From positions 62,001 through 126,000 of the forward strand of contig VGHB01000002.1 in assembly GCA_016868355.1 (NCBI GenBank): a stretch of 64,000 bases of DNA, written 5' to 3'. Below are positions 16,601 through 25,328 of this stretch, piece after piece. This DNA comes from Betaproteobacteria bacterium (lineage in GTDB: Bacteria > Pseudomonadota > Gammaproteobacteria > Burkholderiales > Burkholderiaceae_C). Under the pieces are notes generated by a model. The model was not told the DNA's origin and did no database searches. It was given only the letters and a program-made list of their open reading frames with translations. The position numbers and the translations under genes are program-made. Each line of letters starts with the position of its first letter. Positions within the stretch are counted from its first letter, which is position 1.

Positions 16601-17902
16601 TCAGCCGATGAGGCGTTCCCCGGCGAACAGTTGTTCAGGTGTCTCGCGCTCGCGGATCAGGTGGGCGCGGCCGCCTTTGATCATGATCTCCGCGGCGCGG
16701 CCCCGGGTGTTGTAGTTGCTGGCCATGGTCATGCCATAGGCTCCAGCGGACAAGACGGCCAGCGTGTCGCCCGCCTGAACCGCCAGCGAGCGGTCCTTGC
16801 CCAGCCAGTCGCCCGATTCACACACCGGGCCCACCACATCCCAGGTGGTGCGCGCTGCGCCCGCAGGCGGTTGAACGCACTCAACGATGCCCATCCAGGC
16901 CTGGTACATGGCCGGCCTCATCATGTCGTTCATGGCTGCATCAACCACACAGAAGTGGCGCCCGCCTTGTGTCATCTCGTCGGCTTGCGCTGGCTTGAGG
17001 TACAGCACGTCGGTCAGCAACACGCCAGCATTGCCCACCAGCGATCGGCCCGGCTCCAAGAGCAGTTCGCGGTGACCATGGCCGCGCGCGTCGATGCGCT
17101 GCAGCATGGCCTGCACCAAGGCTTGCGGCGAAGGGGGCTGCTCGTCGGTGTAGGTGATACCCAGCCCGCCGCCCAAATCCAGGTGGTGCAGCCGGGTGCC
17201 GTCCCGTTCAATGGCCTCCACCAAGTCCAACACCCGATCCAAGGCGTCCAGGTAGGGGGCTACTTCGGTGATTTGAGAGCCGATGTGACAGTCAATGCCC
17301 ATCACATCCAGACCCTTGAGTTGGCGAGCCTGTGCATATAGTGACAGCGCCCGGTCGTGCGCCACACCGAATTTGTTGCCCTTCAGGCCGGTGGAGATGT
17401 AGGGGTGGGTTCCCGCGTCGATATCGGGATTGACACGCAGGCTGACCCGCGCCGCGCGGCCTTCATGCTGGGCCACTTCGGCCAGCACTTCCAATTCGGC
17501 CTGGCTTTCCACATTGAAACAGCGCACCCCGAGGCGCAGCGCCGCTTGCATTTCAGCGCGCGTCTTGCCCACGCCTGAAAACACCACCTTAGCCGGGTCA
17601 CCACCAGCGGCCAACACCCGCTTGAGTTCCCCTGCCGAGACGATGTCAAAGCCCAAGCCCAATTGGGCGAAGGTCTGCAGCACGGCCAGGTTGCTGTTGG
17701 CCTTCATGGCGTAGCACAACAGGTGGGGCCTGCCCGCCAGCGCCGCTTGGTAGGCCCGTGCAGCTGCGCTCATGGCTTGCGCAGAGTACACATACAAGGG
17801 CGTGCCATAGGCCTGCCCCAGGGATTGAAGGTCCAGGCCGTCCATCGCGAGGCGACCCTGTGAGTAGGCCAAATGGGGCGCGCCGGGCAAGGGGTTGGTC
17901 AT
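16601..17902 (-). CDS. lysA: Diaminopimelate decarboxylase
   Basis: LysA decarboxylates meso-diaminopimelate to L-lysine, the last step of the lysine pathway, using pyridoxal phosphate in an alanine-racemase-like barrel. The 433-residue protein has the PLP lysine in LLCYAMKANSNLAVL, the phosphate loop LDLGGGLGITY, EPGRSLVGNAG, and the active-site Cys in GPVCESGDWLGKDR from the partner subunit. The start overlaps the lptM stop by four bases, so the two genes are probably cotranslated. It faces the end of the peptide transporter cluster. Confidence 0.96.
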   Translation of the reverse strand: MTNPLPGAPHLAYSQGRLAMDGLDLQSLGQAYGTPLYVYSAQAMSAAARAYQAALAGRPHLLCYAMKANSNLAVLQTFAQLGLGFDIVSAGELKRVLAAGGDPAKVVFSGVGKTRAEMQAALRLGVRCFNVESQAELEVLAEVAQHEGRAARVSLRVNPDIDAGTHPYISTGLKGNKFGVAHDRALSLYAQARQLKGLDVMGIDCHIGSQITEVAPYLDALDRVLDLVEAIERDGTRLHHLDLGGGLGITYTDEQPPSPQALVQAMLQRIDARGHGHRELLLEPGRSLVGNAGVLLTDVLYLKPAQADEMTQGGRHFCVVDAAMNDMMRPAMYQAWMGIVECVQPPAGAARTTWDVVGPVCESGDWLGKDRSLAVQAGDTLAVLSAGAYGMTMASNYNTRGRAAEIMIKGGRAHLIRERETPEQLFAGERLIG

Positions 17903-18138
17903 AAGCGGGATGGCGTTGGGGCTGAAGATGCAGGCATGCCGCTTGGGGGGGCCAAACCGGGTGCAGAGGCCGCCGGTGCGGGTGATCCAGTTGCTAGGGG
18001 CTTGGCCGCGGAAGGCGCAGCGGGCGTCCTAAGCGGGCCCTTCTGGCCACAAGCACTCAAGGCCCATACAAGGGCCAACGCACAGGCAACCCCCCGCCTT
18101 GGGCGGGCATTGGCACTGGCTATGATCAAAAGCTTCAC
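17899..18138 (-). CDS. lptM: LPS translocon maturation chaperone LptM (YifL-like lipoprotein)
   Basis: LptM is a tiny outer-membrane lipoprotein that helps the LptD/LptE LPS translocon mature. The 79-residue product has a lipoprotein signal ending in the lipobox LSAC (Cys30), followed by the family hallmark GQKGPLRTP and a disordered Pro/Ala/Ser tail. Translation starts at GTG 18138. A TAGAAT -10-like box lies at 18150-18145, exactly six bases before the GTG, and no Shine-Dalgarno sequence is visible, which suggests a leaderless transcript. The location between cyaY and lysA matches the conserved cyaY-lptM-dap/lys neighbourhood. Confidence 0.88.
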   Translation of the reverse strand: MKLLIIASANARPRRGVACALALVWALSACGQKGPLRTPAAPSAAKPLATGSPAPAASAPGLAPPSGMPASSAPTPSRL

Positions 18139-18144
18139 CCGAGA

Positions 18145-18150
18145 ATTCTA
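18145..18150 (-). promoter_or_regulatory. -10-like box for lptM (leaderless geometry)
   Basis: TAGAAT on the minus strand is followed by six bases and then the lptM GTG at 18138, so the predicted transcript would begin at the start codon. No matching -35 hexamer is evident. Confidence 0.45.
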
Positions 18151-18159
18151 TCGACCCGT

Positions 18160-18513
18160 ATGGACGACACCCCCGCCTCTGGCTTGACCGATCTGGAATT
18201 TCACCAGACCACAGGCCGCATCCTGGCCAGCATTGAAGCCACCTTGGATGCCTGGCTGCAAGACGATGTGGTGGACATCGATGCCCGCCGCACCGGTGGC
18301 CTGCTGGAGATGGACTTTCCCAATGGCAGCACCATCGTGATCAACACGCAACCGCCGCTGCATGAGTTGTGGCTGGCCGCCCGTGCAGGCGGCTATCACT
18401 TCCGCCACCTGCAAGGGGTGTGGACCGAACGTGAAGGGCAGGAGTTTTTTGCGCTGTTGTCGCAGCGCGCCAGCGAACAGGCGGGCCAGGCGCTGGTCTT
18501 CAAGGCCCCCTAA
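18160..18513 (+). CDS. cyaY: Iron donor protein CyaY (frataxin homologue)
   Basis: CyaY binds iron and tunes IscS activity in iron-sulfur cluster assembly in the cytoplasm. The 117-residue product is slightly longer than the usual 105-110. It has the acidic first helix (LTDLEFHQTTGRILASIEATLDAWL), the frataxin sheet starting DVDIDARRTGGLLEMDFPNGSTIVINTQPPLHELWLAA, and the segment GGYHFRH. It is divergent from lptM-lysA with only a 21-base gap. Confidence 0.94.
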   Translation: MDDTPASGLTDLEFHQTTGRILASIEATLDAWLQDDVVDIDARRTGGLLEMDFPNGSTIVINTQPPLHELWLAARAGGYHFRHLQGVWTEREGQEFFALLSQRASEQAGQALVFKAP

Positions 18514-18570
18514 CGCTGAGGCCTTCCGGCCCCCTGGCCTGCGCCGGGCTTGCCGACATGCTGGGTGCGG

Positions 18571-20943
18571 CTAGCGCCGGAAGAGGTCGAGAATGCTCTT
18601 CTTTTCTTCTTCGGCAACATCCCCGGTCTTGTCGCCGATGCCGACGCTGAGCACGCCCTTGCCGGCGGCGTATTCCTCGAATACCCAATCGGCACCCGAC
18701 TTAACCACACCGGGCGGCACTGGGATATCCATCGGGGGTGTCCTTCTGAGAGCCTGTTGCATGTATTCGATCCACACCGGCAGGGCCAAACCGCCGCCGG
18801 TTTCACGTTCGCCGAGCTTGCGCGGTTGGTCGTAGCCAATCCACACCACTGCCACCACGTTGGGCTGCCAACCGGCAAACCAGGCGTCCATGGAATCGTT
18901 GGTGGTGCCTGTCTTGCCGTACAGGTCGCTGCGCTGTAGCGTCGCTTGTGCCTTGGCTGCTGTGCCCGAGCGGGTGACTTCCTGCAGCAGGTTGGACATC
19001 ACAAAGGCATTGCGTTCATCGATCACGCGCCAGCCCTCCTCGGCGGGCTTGGGGGGCGAGTCCACCAACACCTTGCCCCGGTCGTCGGCGATGCGGCTTA
19101 TCAGCACCGGCGGCACCCGGTAGCCCCCGTTGGCGAATACCGCATAACCGGTGGCCATCTGCATCGGGGTGACCGAGCCGGCGCCCAGCGCCATGGTCAG
19201 ATAGGCCGGATTGCGTTCGGCTTCAAAGCCGAACCGGGTGACCCACTCTTGCGCATTCTTGGCCCCCACGCCCTGCAGCACACGGATGGACACCATGTTC
19301 TTGGACTTGGCCAAGGCGGTGCGCATGCTCATCGGGCCATCGAACTTACCGTCGTAATTCTTCGGCTCCCAGGGCTGGCTGCCGGTGGCACCAGCGTCGA
19401 AAAACAGGGGTGCATCGTTGATCACAGTACCGCCGGTGTAGCCCTTTTCAAGCGCAGCCGAATAGATAAAAGGCTTGAAGCTGGAGCCGGGTTGGCGCCA
19501 AGCCTGCGTGACGTGGTTGAACTTATTCTTTCGCCAATCGAAGCCGCCCACCATGGCACGTACCGCGCCAGTCTTGGGGTCCAGCGAGATGAAGGCGCCT
19601 TCCACTTCGGGCAGCTGGGTGAGCACCCAACGCTTTCCATCTTGCACCACGCGCACGATAGAGCCCCGGCGAATCTGCTTGTTGGCCGGCGCCTTGTCGG
19701 CCAGGCCTGAAGCCACGGGTTTGAGCCCATCGCCGCTGATGACGACCTCTTCTCCCGACTGCAGCGAGACCAGCACCTTGTTGGGTGTGGCTTCCAGGAC
19801 CACAGCGGCCTTGATCTCGTCAGTGTCGGGGTGGTCGCTGAGCGCCTCAGCCAAACGGGCGTCAACTTCCTCGGGGTCGGTGGGCAGGGCGACGAAGCCC
19901 TCGGGGCCGCGGTAGACCTGTCGCTTTTCGTACTCCAGGATGCCGCGGCGCAGGGCTCGATATGCGCTCATTTGTTCGGCTGAGTCCAGGGTGAGCGTCA
20001 CGCTCAGGCCGCGTGTGTAGGTGTCTTCGCCGTATTGGCCAAACACCAACTGGCGCGCGACTTCGGCGGCGTACTCGGCATGCACCGGCAGGCTCGTGCC
20101 CGAGCGCAGACGCAACGGCTCACGCTGGGCCTGTTGCGACTGCAAGGGGGTGATGTGCCCGTTGTCGAGCATGCGGGAGATGATGTAGCGTTGACGCGCC
20201 TTGGCGCGCTTGGGGTTGACCACCGGGTTGTACGCTGACGGGGCCGCGGGGATGCCGGCCAGCATCGCCGCTTCGGCCACCGTGATTTCCTTGAGCGGCT
20301 TGCCGAAATAGGTTTCTGCAGCGGCTGCAAAGCCATAAGCGCGCTGGCCCAAGTAGATCTGGTTGAGGTAAAGCTCCAAGATCTCGTCCTTGCTCAGCTG
20401 GGACTCAATCTTGTAGGCCAGCAGGGCTTCGTAGATCTTGCGGATGTACTTCTTTTCGCGGGACAGATAAAAGGTGCGCGCCACCTGCATGGTGATGGTG
20501 GAAGCGCCTTGGCTGCGCGCTTGTCCGAGGTTGGCCACAAAGGAGCGCAACACGCCCACGTAGTCGATCCCACCATGCTCGTAGAAGCGCGCATCTTCGA
20601 TGGACAGCACCGCGTGTTTCATAACCGCCGGAATTTCTTCGATCGGCGTGTAGCTGCGGCGCTCTTCGCCAAATTCCCCCAACAGCGCGCCGTCGGCGCT
20701 GTAGATGCGCATAGGCAGTTTGGGTCGGTAGTCGCCCAGGCCCTTGATGTCAGGCAACTGGGGATAGGCCAATGCCAGGGCCAGGCCACCGGCGATGGCG
20801 CCGGCCGTGGCCAGCCCCACCAGCAAAACCATCAGGCCAAGCACGAACCGGGACAATACCTGAAGGGGAGAGCGCAGCGGCCTGCTTTCGGTGGCTGAGC
20901 CGCCGTCGCGGTTGCGGGAAGACCTGGGCGATGAATCGGGCAT
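18571..20943 (-). CDS. mrcA: Penicillin-binding protein 1A (bifunctional transglycosylase/transpeptidase)
   Basis: PBP1A polymerises and cross-links peptidoglycan at the periplasmic face of the inner membrane. The 790-residue protein has one membrane anchor (residues about 33-60). The glycosyltransferase (GT51) domain carries EDARFYEHGG and QGASTITMQVARTFYLSREK. An OB-like insert follows, then a transpeptidase domain with SSFK (catalytic Ser in QPGSSFKPF), SKN (AKSKNMVSIR) and KTGT (YGKTGTTNDSMDAW). All catalytic motifs are intact. It is divergent from pilM, the common arrangement of ponA/mrcA and pilMNOPQ in proteobacteria. A perfect TATAAT lies about 50 bases upstream. Confidence 0.96.
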   Translation of the reverse strand: MPDSSPRSSRNRDGGSATESRPLRSPLQVLSRFVLGLMVLLVGLATAGAIAGGLALALAYPQLPDIKGLGDYRPKLPMRIYSADGALLGEFGEERRSYTPIEEIPAVMKHAVLSIEDARFYEHGGIDYVGVLRSFVANLGQARSQGASTITMQVARTFYLSREKKYIRKIYEALLAYKIESQLSKDEILELYLNQIYLGQRAYGFAAAAETYFGKPLKEITVAEAAMLAGIPAAPSAYNPVVNPKRAKARQRYIISRMLDNGHITPLQSQQAQREPLRLRSGTSLPVHAEYAAEVARQLVFGQYGEDTYTRGLSVTLTLDSAEQMSAYRALRRGILEYEKRQVYRGPEGFVALPTDPEEVDARLAEALSDHPDTDEIKAAVVLEATPNKVLVSLQSGEEVVISGDGLKPVASGLADKAPANKQIRRGSIVRVVQDGKRWVLTQLPEVEGAFISLDPKTGAVRAMVGGFDWRKNKFNHVTQAWRQPGSSFKPFIYSAALEKGYTGGTVINDAPLFFDAGATGSQPWEPKNYDGKFDGPMSMRTALAKSKNMVSIRVLQGVGAKNAQEWVTRFGFEAERNPAYLTMALGAGSVTPMQMATGYAVFANGGYRVPPVLISRIADDRGKVLVDSPPKPAEEGWRVIDERNAFVMSNLLQEVTRSGTAAKAQATLQRSDLYGKTGTTNDSMDAWFAGWQPNVVAVVWIGYDQPRKLGERETGGGLALPVWIEYMQQALRRTPPMDIPVPPGVVKSGADWVFEEYAAGKGVLSVGIGDKTGDVAEEEKKSILDLFRR

Positions 20944-20992
20944 GTATTTGGGGCACCCTTCAGAGCCGATGAGTCGGCACCAAGGAGTGTGA

Positions 20993-21021
20993 ATTATAGA
21001 AACGCCGCCAAGGCCGCCCTA
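20993..21021 (-). promoter_or_regulatory. Putative promoter of the PBP1A gene
   Basis: The minus strand carries a perfect -10 hexamer TATAAT (20998-20993). At 17-base spacing the -35 position reads TAGGGC (21021-21016), which is a poor match. The start codon is 50 bases downstream of the -10 box. Confidence 0.5.
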
Positions 21022-21067
21022 TTCTGAGCCCTGAGCCGAGCGGGCTAGTTGGCCTGGGGAGTGGGGC

Positions 21068-22117
21068 ATGCGGTGGCAGTGGGCAGGTGGGGCAGGCCGT
21101 CAAACGGGGCGGGCGGCGGAACTGGGACGTCGATGGGCCGCTGGGCTCTTGGGCAGCGGCGTGCGCCGGGCGGTAGGCGTAGACCTCGGCGCGGGGTCCA
21201 TCAAGTGGGTGGAACTGGTTCGACGCTGGGGTGGCGGCTGCTCGCTGGCGGGGCTGGGTCGGGTCGAAGTGCCCACTGGCCTCATGCTCGATGGCCCAGC
21301 TGAGCATTTGCAGGCCTGGATGCAGTTGCTGCAATCTCTGGGGCTGCAGCGCACCGTCCGCACCCGGGCAGTGGCCATGGCCCTGCCTGCCTCGGGTGTG
21401 ATTCTGCGGCGCACCCGTTTCCGTGCTGGCCTTCAGGCCGACGAACTTGCCGCCTATGTCGAGGGTGAAGCCGCGGCCTGGGCGCCCTTTCCGTTGGAAT
21501 CGCTGGCCCTGGACTTCGCGGTGCTGGGCCCGGCCGAGGGTGCGACAGGCGAGGTTGATGTGCTCATGGCCGCCGCCCGACAAGACCGTGTGCAGTGGCG
21601 CCAAACCCTTGCGCAGGCTGCCGGACTGAAGTTGACCGTGATCGACACCGAATCAAACGCGGCCGCGCTGGCGCTGGCCCACTGGCGTCCCCCGGTGCAA
21701 TCGGGTGCACCAGGCCTTGCCTTGGCCTTGGTCGATCTGGGCTGCAATGCGGTCTGCCTGCGGGTGATGGTGCAGGGCGAGTTATTGTTCGAGCGCTCGG
21801 AAGAGCTCGCGCCCCAGTTTGCGCAGGCTGAGCATGGCCAGTGGCCAGCCCACTGCCTGACCATCGCCCGCTGTTTGCAGGTGTTTCAGGCGGCGCAACC
21901 GGGCAGGGGTCTGCTGGGTCTGGCCTTGGCCGGTGAGGCCAACGGCCGACCAGGCCTTCCCGATGTGCTGACCCGCTTGACGGGCCTGCCAGCGTGGTGG
22001 CTGGACCCATTTGTAAACCTGCTGCCCTGTGCGGATGCTGGGCCTAAGCCCCAAGCGATCCAGGCCTGTGCCTATGTGGTGGCCTGCGGCCTGGCCTGGA
22101 GGGCGTTGAGCCCATGA
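21068..22117 (+). CDS. pilM: Type IV pilus assembly protein PilM (divergent)
   Basis: PilM is an actin-like cytoplasmic ATP-binding protein that binds the PilN N-terminus in the type IV pilus alignment complex. The 349-residue product has the ATPase phosphate-1 motif AVGVDLGAGSIKWVEL. Further family segments are VAMALPASGVILRRTRF, EGEAAAWAPFPLESLALDFAVLG and VLMAAARQDRVQWRQTLAQAAGL. The sequence is unusually divergent and has an arginine-rich N-terminal extension of about 35 residues. The ATG at 21068 follows a GGGGAG ribosome site; a later start closer to the fold is possible. It overlaps pilN by four bases. Confidence 0.85.
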   Translation: MRWQWAGGAGRQTGRAAELGRRWAAGLLGSGVRRAVGVDLGAGSIKWVELVRRWGGGCSLAGLGRVEVPTGLMLDGPAEHLQAWMQLLQSLGLQRTVRTRAVAMALPASGVILRRTRFRAGLQADELAAYVEGEAAAWAPFPLESLALDFAVLGPAEGATGEVDVLMAAARQDRVQWRQTLAQAAGLKLTVIDTESNAAALALAHWRPPVQSGAPGLALALVDLGCNAVCLRVMVQGELLFERSEELAPQFAQAEHGQWPAHCLTIARCLQVFQAAQPGRGLLGLALAGEANGRPGLPDVLTRLTGLPAWWLDPFVNLLPCADAGPKPQAIQACAYVVACGLAWRALSP

Positions 22118-22719
22118 CCGTGCTGAACCTGTTGCCGCATCGGTCTTGGGCGCAGGCCCGGCGCCGCCGCCGTGTGCTGGTGGAGGGTGTCTGCAGCGTG
22201 TTGACAGCTTTGTGCTTGGGCTTGGTGGCGGGGATGCTGTGGCCAGAGCTCCTGGCTCAGGGCAAGGCGTACGGCACTGGCATAGGGGCCGAGGGCTGGG
22301 TTCAGGCCGTTGAACAGGAGGCTCCGCGGTCGAGTGCGGTCGAAGCCCTCACGACCGCAGCGGCGCTGGACCAACACGAAGCTGGCTCTGGCTTGCCGCA
22401 AGCTGCCCAGCCAGACACCAGCGCGCAGCCTCAGGCGCTCACTGTTCACCTGTTGTGGGAACTCTCGCGCCTTGTGCCCCCGGTTGTGGCCCTGTCTGAA
22501 CTGCAATGGGATGGCACACAGCTGATGCTGCGTGGACAAGGTGCCAACGTGCAGTCGGTATTCGATTTCATCGGGGTGCTGGGTGAGCAATCCACACTGG
22601 TGCAGCAGGTGCAATGGGATGTGCTGCAGGCGGCTGAAGACCGTGGCCCGTCAGAAGCTCACTTGCAGTTTGTGCTGAAGGCCCAGGCCCGGCCTTGGCC
22701 GAAGGGGAAGAAGCGGTGA
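22114..22719 (+). CDS. pilN: Type IV pilus assembly protein PilN
   Basis: PilN is a bitopic inner-membrane protein of the pilus alignment complex. The 201-residue product starts with the PilM-binding motif region NLLPHR (consensus INLLPWR), then an Arg-rich stretch and one membrane helix (about residues 28-48). The periplasmic domain ends with WELSRLVPPVVALSELQWDGTQLMLRGQGANVQSVFDFIGVL, which is typical of PilN. The predicted coiled coil is short and replaced by low-complexity Ala/Gln/Ser sequence. Four-base overlaps couple it to pilM and the next gene. Confidence 0.88.
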   Translation: MTVLNLLPHRSWAQARRRRRVLVEGVCSVLTALCLGLVAGMLWPELLAQGKAYGTGIGAEGWVQAVEQEAPRSSAVEALTTAAALDQHEAGSGLPQAAQPDTSAQPQALTVHLLWELSRLVPPVVALSELQWDGTQLMLRGQGANVQSVFDFIGVLGEQSTLVQQVQWDVLQAAEDRGPSEAHLQFVLKAQARPWPKGKKR

Positions 22720-23717
22720 GCTTGGGATGGATCTTGGCCGGATACCGGCTGCCCGATCCCGCAAGCTGGTCTGCACCTGCCCGCGGCGGCCTGTGTGTGC
22801 TCCTGTTCAGCCTAGTGCTGGCCGGCGCTGCACCGACTGGGCTGGCGCTGCGGGGTGGCTTGAGCCCGCTGTGGGCGCCCGGTGCGCAGCCGCCTTCCGC
22901 GACACCCGAACCCCACACCGCTGGAGGGGCGACACGGCAGCTGCCCAGTACCCTAGCGCTGCCGCAGCCCTTGCCCCTGCCGGCCGACGAAGCGCATGAG
23001 TTGTGGCGCTTCGCACTCGAGGCCGGCCTTCGTCACGGCTTGGTTCTGGGCTGGCTTCGCCCGGTGGCTCCGTTGTCGCATGGTGAGCACCGTACCCCAG
23101 CAGTGGTGTCGGTGCGCTTTTGGGGCCGTTATCCTGCATTGGCAGACTGGCTTGCGGACCTGCCCCCGTCCATAGCGGTGCAGGCCTTGAAGGTGAGCAC
23201 GCCGGGCGGGCTGGCGGGCCCCTTGCCTGGTGTGCCTGGTGTGCCTGATGTGCCTAGCGCGCCTGGCTCCACGACGCTGTTGGCACTTGATGCCACCTTG
23301 CGCGCGGGTGCTGCGCCGAGGCCCGTGCAGGCTGCGCATCCCCCAGTAGGGAATGCTTGGGCATCAGACCCGTTTCAGGCTCTTTGGGCTGCACCTTTGC
23401 AGACCGATCGCCGGGAGGGGTCAACGGCCAACGCTGCGGTGGGTGAGCGGGCTGCTGAACGCCCCTGGTTGGAGCGCCACGCCTTACACGACATGGAAAT
23501 GGTGGGGGTTCTGGGAGGTGAGGGCAGCACCTGGGCCTTGCTGCAGGTTCAAGGGCGCTTGCATGCAGCCCGTGCTGGCCAGCGCGTGGGTCCACAGGGT
23601 GCCACAGTGGAGTACATCGGCCAAGACATGCTGCAGGCTGTCGAACCGGTGGCTGCGACGCGGGGGCAGGTGGCCCCGATGCGCCGAACCTTGAGCCTGA
23701 AGGAGACGCGGCCATGA
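22716..23717 (+). CDS. PilO-PilP fusion protein of the type IV pilus alignment complex
   Basis: One frame of 333 codons carries two normally separate proteins. Residues about 1-195 resemble PilO: a membrane helix (LCVLLFSLVLAGA), a Pro-rich region in place of the coiled coil, and the PilO ferredoxin-like fold around VVSVRFWGRYPALADWLADLPPS and TTLLALDATLRAG. Residues from about 225 resemble PilP: SDPFQALW, then ALHDMEMVGVLGGEGSTWALLQV, RLHAARAGQRVGPQGATVEYIGQDMLQAVE. In other bacteria PilP is a separate lipoprotein; here no lipobox exists. The GTG at 22716 overlaps the pilN stop as GTGA after an AAGGGGAAG ribosome site; an in-frame TTG at 22695 is less likely. It overlaps pilQ by four bases. 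Confidence 0.82.
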   Translation: MSLGWILAGYRLPDPASWSAPARGGLCVLLFSLVLAGAAPTGLALRGGLSPLWAPGAQPPSATPEPHTAGGATRQLPSTLALPQPLPLPADEAHELWRFALEAGLRHGLVLGWLRPVAPLSHGEHRTPAVVSVRFWGRYPALADWLADLPPSIAVQALKVSTPGGLAGPLPGVPGVPDVPSAPGSTTLLALDATLRAGAAPRPVQAAHPPVGNAWASDPFQALWAAPLQTDRREGSTANAAVGERAAERPWLERHALHDMEMVGVLGGEGSTWALLQVQGRLHAARAGQRVGPQGATVEYIGQDMLQAVEPVAATRGQVAPMRRTLSLKETRP

Positions 23718-25282
23718 AGCCTGATGTGACGCGCTTGAAGGCAACCGGCTTTGGCCTGTTGATTGCAAGCGTCTCAGCTGCGGTGCCGCCAAGCGCAGCG
23801 CAAGTGAGCAGTGAGTATGCACGCCCGGCCGCGCAGGCCCCGGTGCACTACAGCGGCGAGAAGCTATCCCTGAACTTTCAAAACATCGATCTGCGGGCGG
23901 TGCTGCAGGTGTTTGCGGACTTCACCAAGCTCAACCTCGTGGTCAGCGATGCGGTGACCGGTTCGGTGACCGTGCGGCTTCAAGAGGTTCCTTGGGACAT
24001 GGCCCTGGACATCATCCTGCAGTCCAAGGGCTTGGGCCTGCGCCGCCAGGGCGGTGTGTTGATGGTGGCCCCACGCGAGGAGTGGGCCGCTCGCGACCAA
24101 GCCGATCTGGAAGTGCGGCGCAAAATCAGCGAGCTTGAAGCCATGCGCACCGAGTCTTTTCAGCTCAATTACGGGCGGGCCGAGGACGTGGCGCGGGGGC
24201 TGTTGGGCTCGCCCTCGGCTGGCGCGGCTGGTGCATCAGGCCTGGCGGGTTCAAGCGGCGGCAGCCCGTCAGGTGCCAGCGCGGTGCATAGCCTGTCGTC
24301 GGCCCGCTTTCTATCAACGCGCGGCAGCGTGATCGCCGAGGCTCGCACCAACCAACTCTTTGTCACCGACATTCCCGCCAAGCTCGAACAAGTGCGACAG
24401 ATGATTCAGAAGATTGACGTTCCGGTGCGCCAGGTCCTGATCGAAGCACGCATCGTGGAGGCCAGTGACAGCTTTGGGCGATCGCTGGGGGTGAAGCTCG
24501 GCATGAACGAATCGGGCCTGCAGCGCGGGGCGGCTACTGGCCGACTGGGTGGCGGCTCGTCCTTCGTGCTGGGTGGAAACTATTTGGCAGTGGGCCGTCA
24601 GTCGGGTCAGTTGGGCGGGCCCGCCCAAGGCGCCGAGGCCCAAAGCGACTGGGCAAAATCGGCCTTCACCAACAGCCACTTCGTGAACCTGCCCGCATTG
24701 CCCCTGCAGGGCATTGCGCCGGCCACCATGGCGGTGTCGCTCTTCGGTGCGGCCGCCAACCGGTTCGTGAACCTGGAGATCTCGGCCCTTGAGGCCGATG
24801 GGCGAGGCAAGGTGATCTCCAGCCCCCGCATCGTGACCGCTGATCAGGTGGAGGCCCACATCAAGCAGGGTTTCAAGGTCCCCTATCGCGGCTCGCCCAC
24901 GCCCTTGTCACCTTCGCCGCAGGTACAGTTTCAGGAGGCCAGCCTCAAGCTCACTGTCACGCCGCAGATCACGCCGGAGGGCCATGTGATACTCAGTGTG
25001 ATGGTCAACAAAGACAGTCTGGGTGCGCTCACACCCGACGGCCGCGAGATCAACACCAAGGAAGTCAAGACCAAGGTGCTGGTGGAAAACGGGGGAACTG
25101 TGGTGATCGGCGGCATCTACGAACAAGAAGAAGCCGACACACGGGTAAAGGTGCCTGTGCTGGGCACCCTGCCGGTCCTAGGGCCCTTGTTCCGCAGCGT
25201 AGGGCGTGACGCGCGGCGCACTGAGTTGTTGGTGTTCCTGACGCCTCAGGTGCTGGCGGCCCCAAACGCGGGCTCTCGCTGA
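23714..25282 (+). CDS. pilQ: Type IV pilus secretin PilQ (short form)
   Basis: PilQ is the outer-membrane secretin through which the type IV pilus exits. This copy is 522 residues, shorter than the roughly 700 common in related bacteria. After a signal peptide the protein enters directly at the secretin/TonB short N-terminal domain (LSLNFQNIDLRAVLQVFADFTKLNLVVSD, WDMALDIILQSKGLGLRRQGGVLMVAP). The usual AMIN peptidoglycan-binding domains are not seen. The N-terminal secretin domain and the secretin core follow (GKVISSPRIVTADQVEAHIKQG, VENGGTVVIGGIYEQEE, VPVLGTLPVLGPLFRS). Gly/Ser-rich inserts interrupt the N1 and core regions. Confidence 0.93.
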   Translation: MKPDVTRLKATGFGLLIASVSAAVPPSAAQVSSEYARPAAQAPVHYSGEKLSLNFQNIDLRAVLQVFADFTKLNLVVSDAVTGSVTVRLQEVPWDMALDIILQSKGLGLRRQGGVLMVAPREEWAARDQADLEVRRKISELEAMRTESFQLNYGRAEDVARGLLGSPSAGAAGASGLAGSSGGSPSGASAVHSLSSARFLSTRGSVIAEARTNQLFVTDIPAKLEQVRQMIQKIDVPVRQVLIEARIVEASDSFGRSLGVKLGMNESGLQRGAATGRLGGGSSFVLGGNYLAVGRQSGQLGGPAQGAEAQSDWAKSAFTNSHFVNLPALPLQGIAPATMAVSLFGAAANRFVNLEISALEADGRGKVISSPRIVTADQVEAHIKQGFKVPYRGSPTPLSPSPQVQFQEASLKLTVTPQITPEGHVILSVMVNKDSLGALTPDGREINTKEVKTKVLVENGGTVVIGGIYEQEEADTRVKVPVLGTLPVLGPLFRSVGRDARRTELLVFLTPQVLAAPNAGSR

Positions 25283-25328
25283 TGTTGAGGCTCGATTGCA
25301 CCGTGCGTGGCCAACGGGGGCCCAGCCC

